A DNA stretch of 6,751 nucleotides from Actinomycetota bacterium (GTDB taxonomy: Bacteria; Actinomycetota; Thermoleophilia; Gaiellales; Gaiellaceae), in the NCBI GenBank assembly GCA_013812265.1, contig JACCTQ010000104.1, positions 1 through 6,751 of the forward strand. Reading direction: 5' to 3'. Below are positions 5,051-6,751 of the stretch, in pieces. Positions within the stretch are counted from its first letter, which is position 1, and each line of letters starts with the position of its first letter. The notes beneath the pieces were generated by a model, which had not been told where the DNA came from, searched no databases, and was given only the letters and a program-made list of their open reading frames with translations. Position numbers and translations under genes: made by a program.

Positions 5051-6628
5051 ATGCGGAAGCTGCTCTACGGAGTCCCGGCCGCCGCGCTCGTCGCGGCAGC
5101 CGCGGTCGTCGGAGCCCGCGACACACCTACCGCCACTGCCGCACCAGTGGCCCCGAGAGCTACTCTCGTGCAGGTCGATCGGTCAGCTGCCAGTGCCGCT
5201 CTCCCAATCCTCCGACGCCACGGCGCGTCCCCGGTCTCGAAGCGGCTCGGCGTGTGGCGCGTTCCCGCGCGCTCGGCACCGATGCTCGTCCCCCGCCTGA
5301 AGCAAGCAGGGCTGATTCTCACCAGCGAGACCGACATGCTGGCTCGCCCGGCCGGACACCTGGGCGCCGGCGATCCGCTGATCCGTCCCTGGCTGACCGC
5401 GGTGGGCGCGGATCGCGCGGAGCCGCCGGGGCCTGGCCGGGCGGTGACGGTGATCGACTCCGGATTGGACCTGACGCATCCCGAATTCGCAAACCGTCCG
5501 AACACCGTTGCGCTGAACGAGCAACGGCCGGGCCGCCGGGACGCCGAGCTCTACCACGGCACCGCCGTGAGCTCCATGGTCGCCGCGCCCGCCAACGGAA
5601 TCGGCCTCGTCGGCGTGTACCCGCAGGCGCTGCTGAAGCTGTGGGACGCGAGCCTCGGGCTCGGCGACGTAATCGCGGGGATCGACGCCGCGTCGCAGAG
5701 TGGGGCCGGCGTCATCAACCTGAGTCTCGGATTCGACCGGCCGAGCCGCCTGCTCGAGGACGCGGTCAACCGCGCCTTCGCGGGTGGGTCGCTGATCGTC
5801 GCGGCGGCCGGCAACGAGCGCGAGGAAGGGAACCCCGTCGAGTATCCCTCGTACCTCCCGCACGTGCTCACGATCGCGGCGACGAGCCAGTCCGACGCCG
5901 TCACCTCCTTCTCCAACCGCACCAACTACATCGATCTCGCCGCCCCCGGCGACCGCATACCGGTCGCGGTGCCGACGTCGTTCCGCGAGTCGGGTTTCCT
6001 GGCCGCCGCCTCGGGAACGAGCTTTTCCGCGCCGATCGTGTCCGGCGCGAGCGCGTGGGTCTGGACGGCACGGCCCGAGCTCGACAACACACAGCTCTTC
6101 GACCTGATGCGGTTCTCGGCTCGAGACCTCCCACCCAGCGGGTTCGATCCGGACACCGGGTTCGGCATGCTGGACATCCCCAACGCACTGGCCGCCGCCG
6201 CTCCGGCACCGGACCCGCAGGAGCCGAACGAGGACATTCGGCTCGTGCGTGCCAACGGGCTCTTCGCTGCGGCAAAGCCGGCGCTGACGCGACCAGGCGT
6301 CATGAGCGCCTCGCTGAGCGCGCGCGTGGACGCGAAGGAGGATCCCAGGGACGTCTACCGCGTGTGGGTTCCCGCCCGCCGTACGGTGGTCGCGACGCTG
6401 ACGCCGGCCGGAAACGTCGACCTCGAAGGCTGGGCGCCCGCCACTACGACTGTAGCCCGCGTCTCGAATCGCCGCTTGCAGCGAAGCGCACGGGCCGGCC
6501 GGGCTACCGACACCGTGCGGATTCGCAATGCCGCCCGCAGCGGCGCGTACTACTACGTGAACGTGGTCGCCGGCGGAGCAACGGGCAGCTCGGCGTACAC
6601 GCTGACGCTCGTGACTGGCAGTTCCTAG
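5051..6628 (+). CDS. Secreted subtilisin-like serine protease (S8) with C-terminal PPC-like domain
   Basis: The 525-residue preproprotein is exported. Residues 1 to about 31 are a signal peptide (MRKLLYG, Ala/Val core, likely cut near TATA-AP). About 36-105 is a prodomain-like stretch with little sequence signature. The S8 catalytic domain spans about 107-385, with Asp136 (VTVIDSGLDLTHPEF), His169 (YHGTAV), the oxyanion Asn255 (AAAGNE) and nucleophile Ser324 (SGTSFSAP) all present, so it should be active. DPQEPNEDIR near 388 begins a linker. About 430-520 looks like a bacterial pre-peptidase C-terminal (PPC) beta domain (DVYRVWVPARRTVVATLTP ... YYVNVV ... AYTLTL), which is often removed after secretion. 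The substrate is unknown. The ATG at 5051 is followed directly by the signal peptide; the only purine-rich site upstream (GAGG) is about 16 bases away. The gene diverges from folK and is followed after about 60 bases by copy 2 of the structured motif. Confidence 0.93.
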   Translation: MRKLLYGVPAAALVAAAAVVGARDTPTATAAPVAPRATLVQVDRSAASAALPILRRHGASPVSKRLGVWRVPARSAPMLVPRLKQAGLILTSETDMLARPAGHLGAGDPLIRPWLTAVGADRAEPPGPGRAVTVIDSGLDLTHPEFANRPNTVALNEQRPGRRDAELYHGTAVSSMVAAPANGIGLVGVYPQALLKLWDASLGLGDVIAGIDAASQSGAGVINLSLGFDRPSRLLEDAVNRAFAGGSLIVAAAGNEREEGNPVEYPSYLPHVLTIAATSQSDAVTSFSNRTNYIDLAAPGDRIPVAVPTSFRESGFLAAASGTSFSAPIVSGASAWVWTARPELDNTQLFDLMRFSARDLPPSGFDPDTGFGMLDIPNALAAAAPAPDPQEPNEDIRLVRANGLFAAAKPALTRPGVMSASLSARVDAKEDPRDVYRVWVPARRTVVATLTPAGNVDLEGWAPATTTVARVSNRRLQRSARAGRATDTVRIRNAARSGAYYYVNVVAGGATGSSAYTLTLVTGSS

Positions 6629-6671
6629 TGCTCCGTCCCGGAAGTCGCTTGATGATCCTGGCGCGCGAAAA

Positions 6672-6751
6672 GCAAGCCGGGGAAGGACGCAGGGAGCGCG
6701 CATGTGCGGGCACATGTAAGCGACTGAGGACGCAGTCCGGCGCCGCTTTGC
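6672..6751 (+). ncRNA. Second structured element after the protease gene, cut by the window end
   Basis: Flanking copy 2 of the 49-nt motif, GGAC 6685-6688 pairs with GTCC 6735-6738, and GCAAGC 6672-6677 pairs with GCTTTGC 6745-6751 with one bulged T. So this copy also sits on top of a stem, although the stem sequence differs from that at 1363-1521. The window stops inside the right arm and the full length cannot be seen. The remaining bases between the stop codon (6626-6628) and 6672 show nothing that I recognise. Confidence 0.4.
6690..6738 (+). repeat. Conserved 49-nt motif, copy 2
   Basis: It has the same order as copy 1: CAGGGAGCGCGC, hairpin ATGTGCGGGCACAT (6702-6715), GTAAGCGAC, T, GAGGACGC, A, GTCC. 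The hairpin is fully Watson-Crick (ATGTGC with GCACAT). The motif begins 61 bases after the protease stop; copy 1 begins 55 bases after its gene's stop, in the same orientation relative to the gene. Confidence 0.75.

Noticed and set aside
5183..6715. 510-codon open frame antisense to the protease gene
   Set aside because: It is the arginine-rich shadow typical of GC-rich coding DNA. The plus-strand frame has a signal peptide and a complete catalytic triad.

Overview
The window is GC-rich throughout, with a strong G/C bias at third codon positions. It carries a DUF2469 gene, a family known essentially from Actinomycetota, and secreted proteins of a style common in deep-branching actinobacteria. 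I infer an actinobacterium, possibly of the Thermoleophilia (Gaiellales/Solirubrobacterales side). The class assignment is a guess from gene style and is not proven by the window.

Layout from left to right: (1) the possible last codons of an upstream gene; (2) a secreted multidomain fibre-like protein (signal peptide, S-layer-homology-like segment, YadA-head-like 15-residue repeats, Peptidase S74 intramolecular chaperone, coiled coil), broken by two +1 frameshifts; (3) a gene-free stretch of about 277 bases holding a 159-nt sequence that can fold into one long rod, a second hairpin, and a perfect 14-bp inverted repeat that probably ends both converging genes; (4) greA on the minus strand with a readable promoter, a hairpin at its mRNA 5' end and a good Shine-Dalgarno; (5) divergently, a tRNA-dihydrouridine synthase gene; (6) converging on it, a minus-strand run folK - DUF2469 - coaX (folate and CoA biosynthesis plus a conserved actinobacterial protein); (7) divergent from folK, across a 62-base intergenic region with two inverted repeats, a secreted subtilisin-like protease with a C-terminal PPC-like domain; (8) a second copy of the structured motif of region 3, about 60 bases after the protease stop and cut by the window end.

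The core genes are ordinary housekeeping: transcription rescue (GreA), tRNA modification (Dus), first step of CoA synthesis (CoaX) and folate pterin activation (FolK). The secreted protease and fibre-like protein are the accessory part. The least explained signal is the paired 49-nt motif. Its two copies differ at only six positions, the differences in its central hairpin keep the base pairing, and each copy lies in the same orientation shortly after the stop codon of a gene for an exported protein. It matches no RNA family that I can name.
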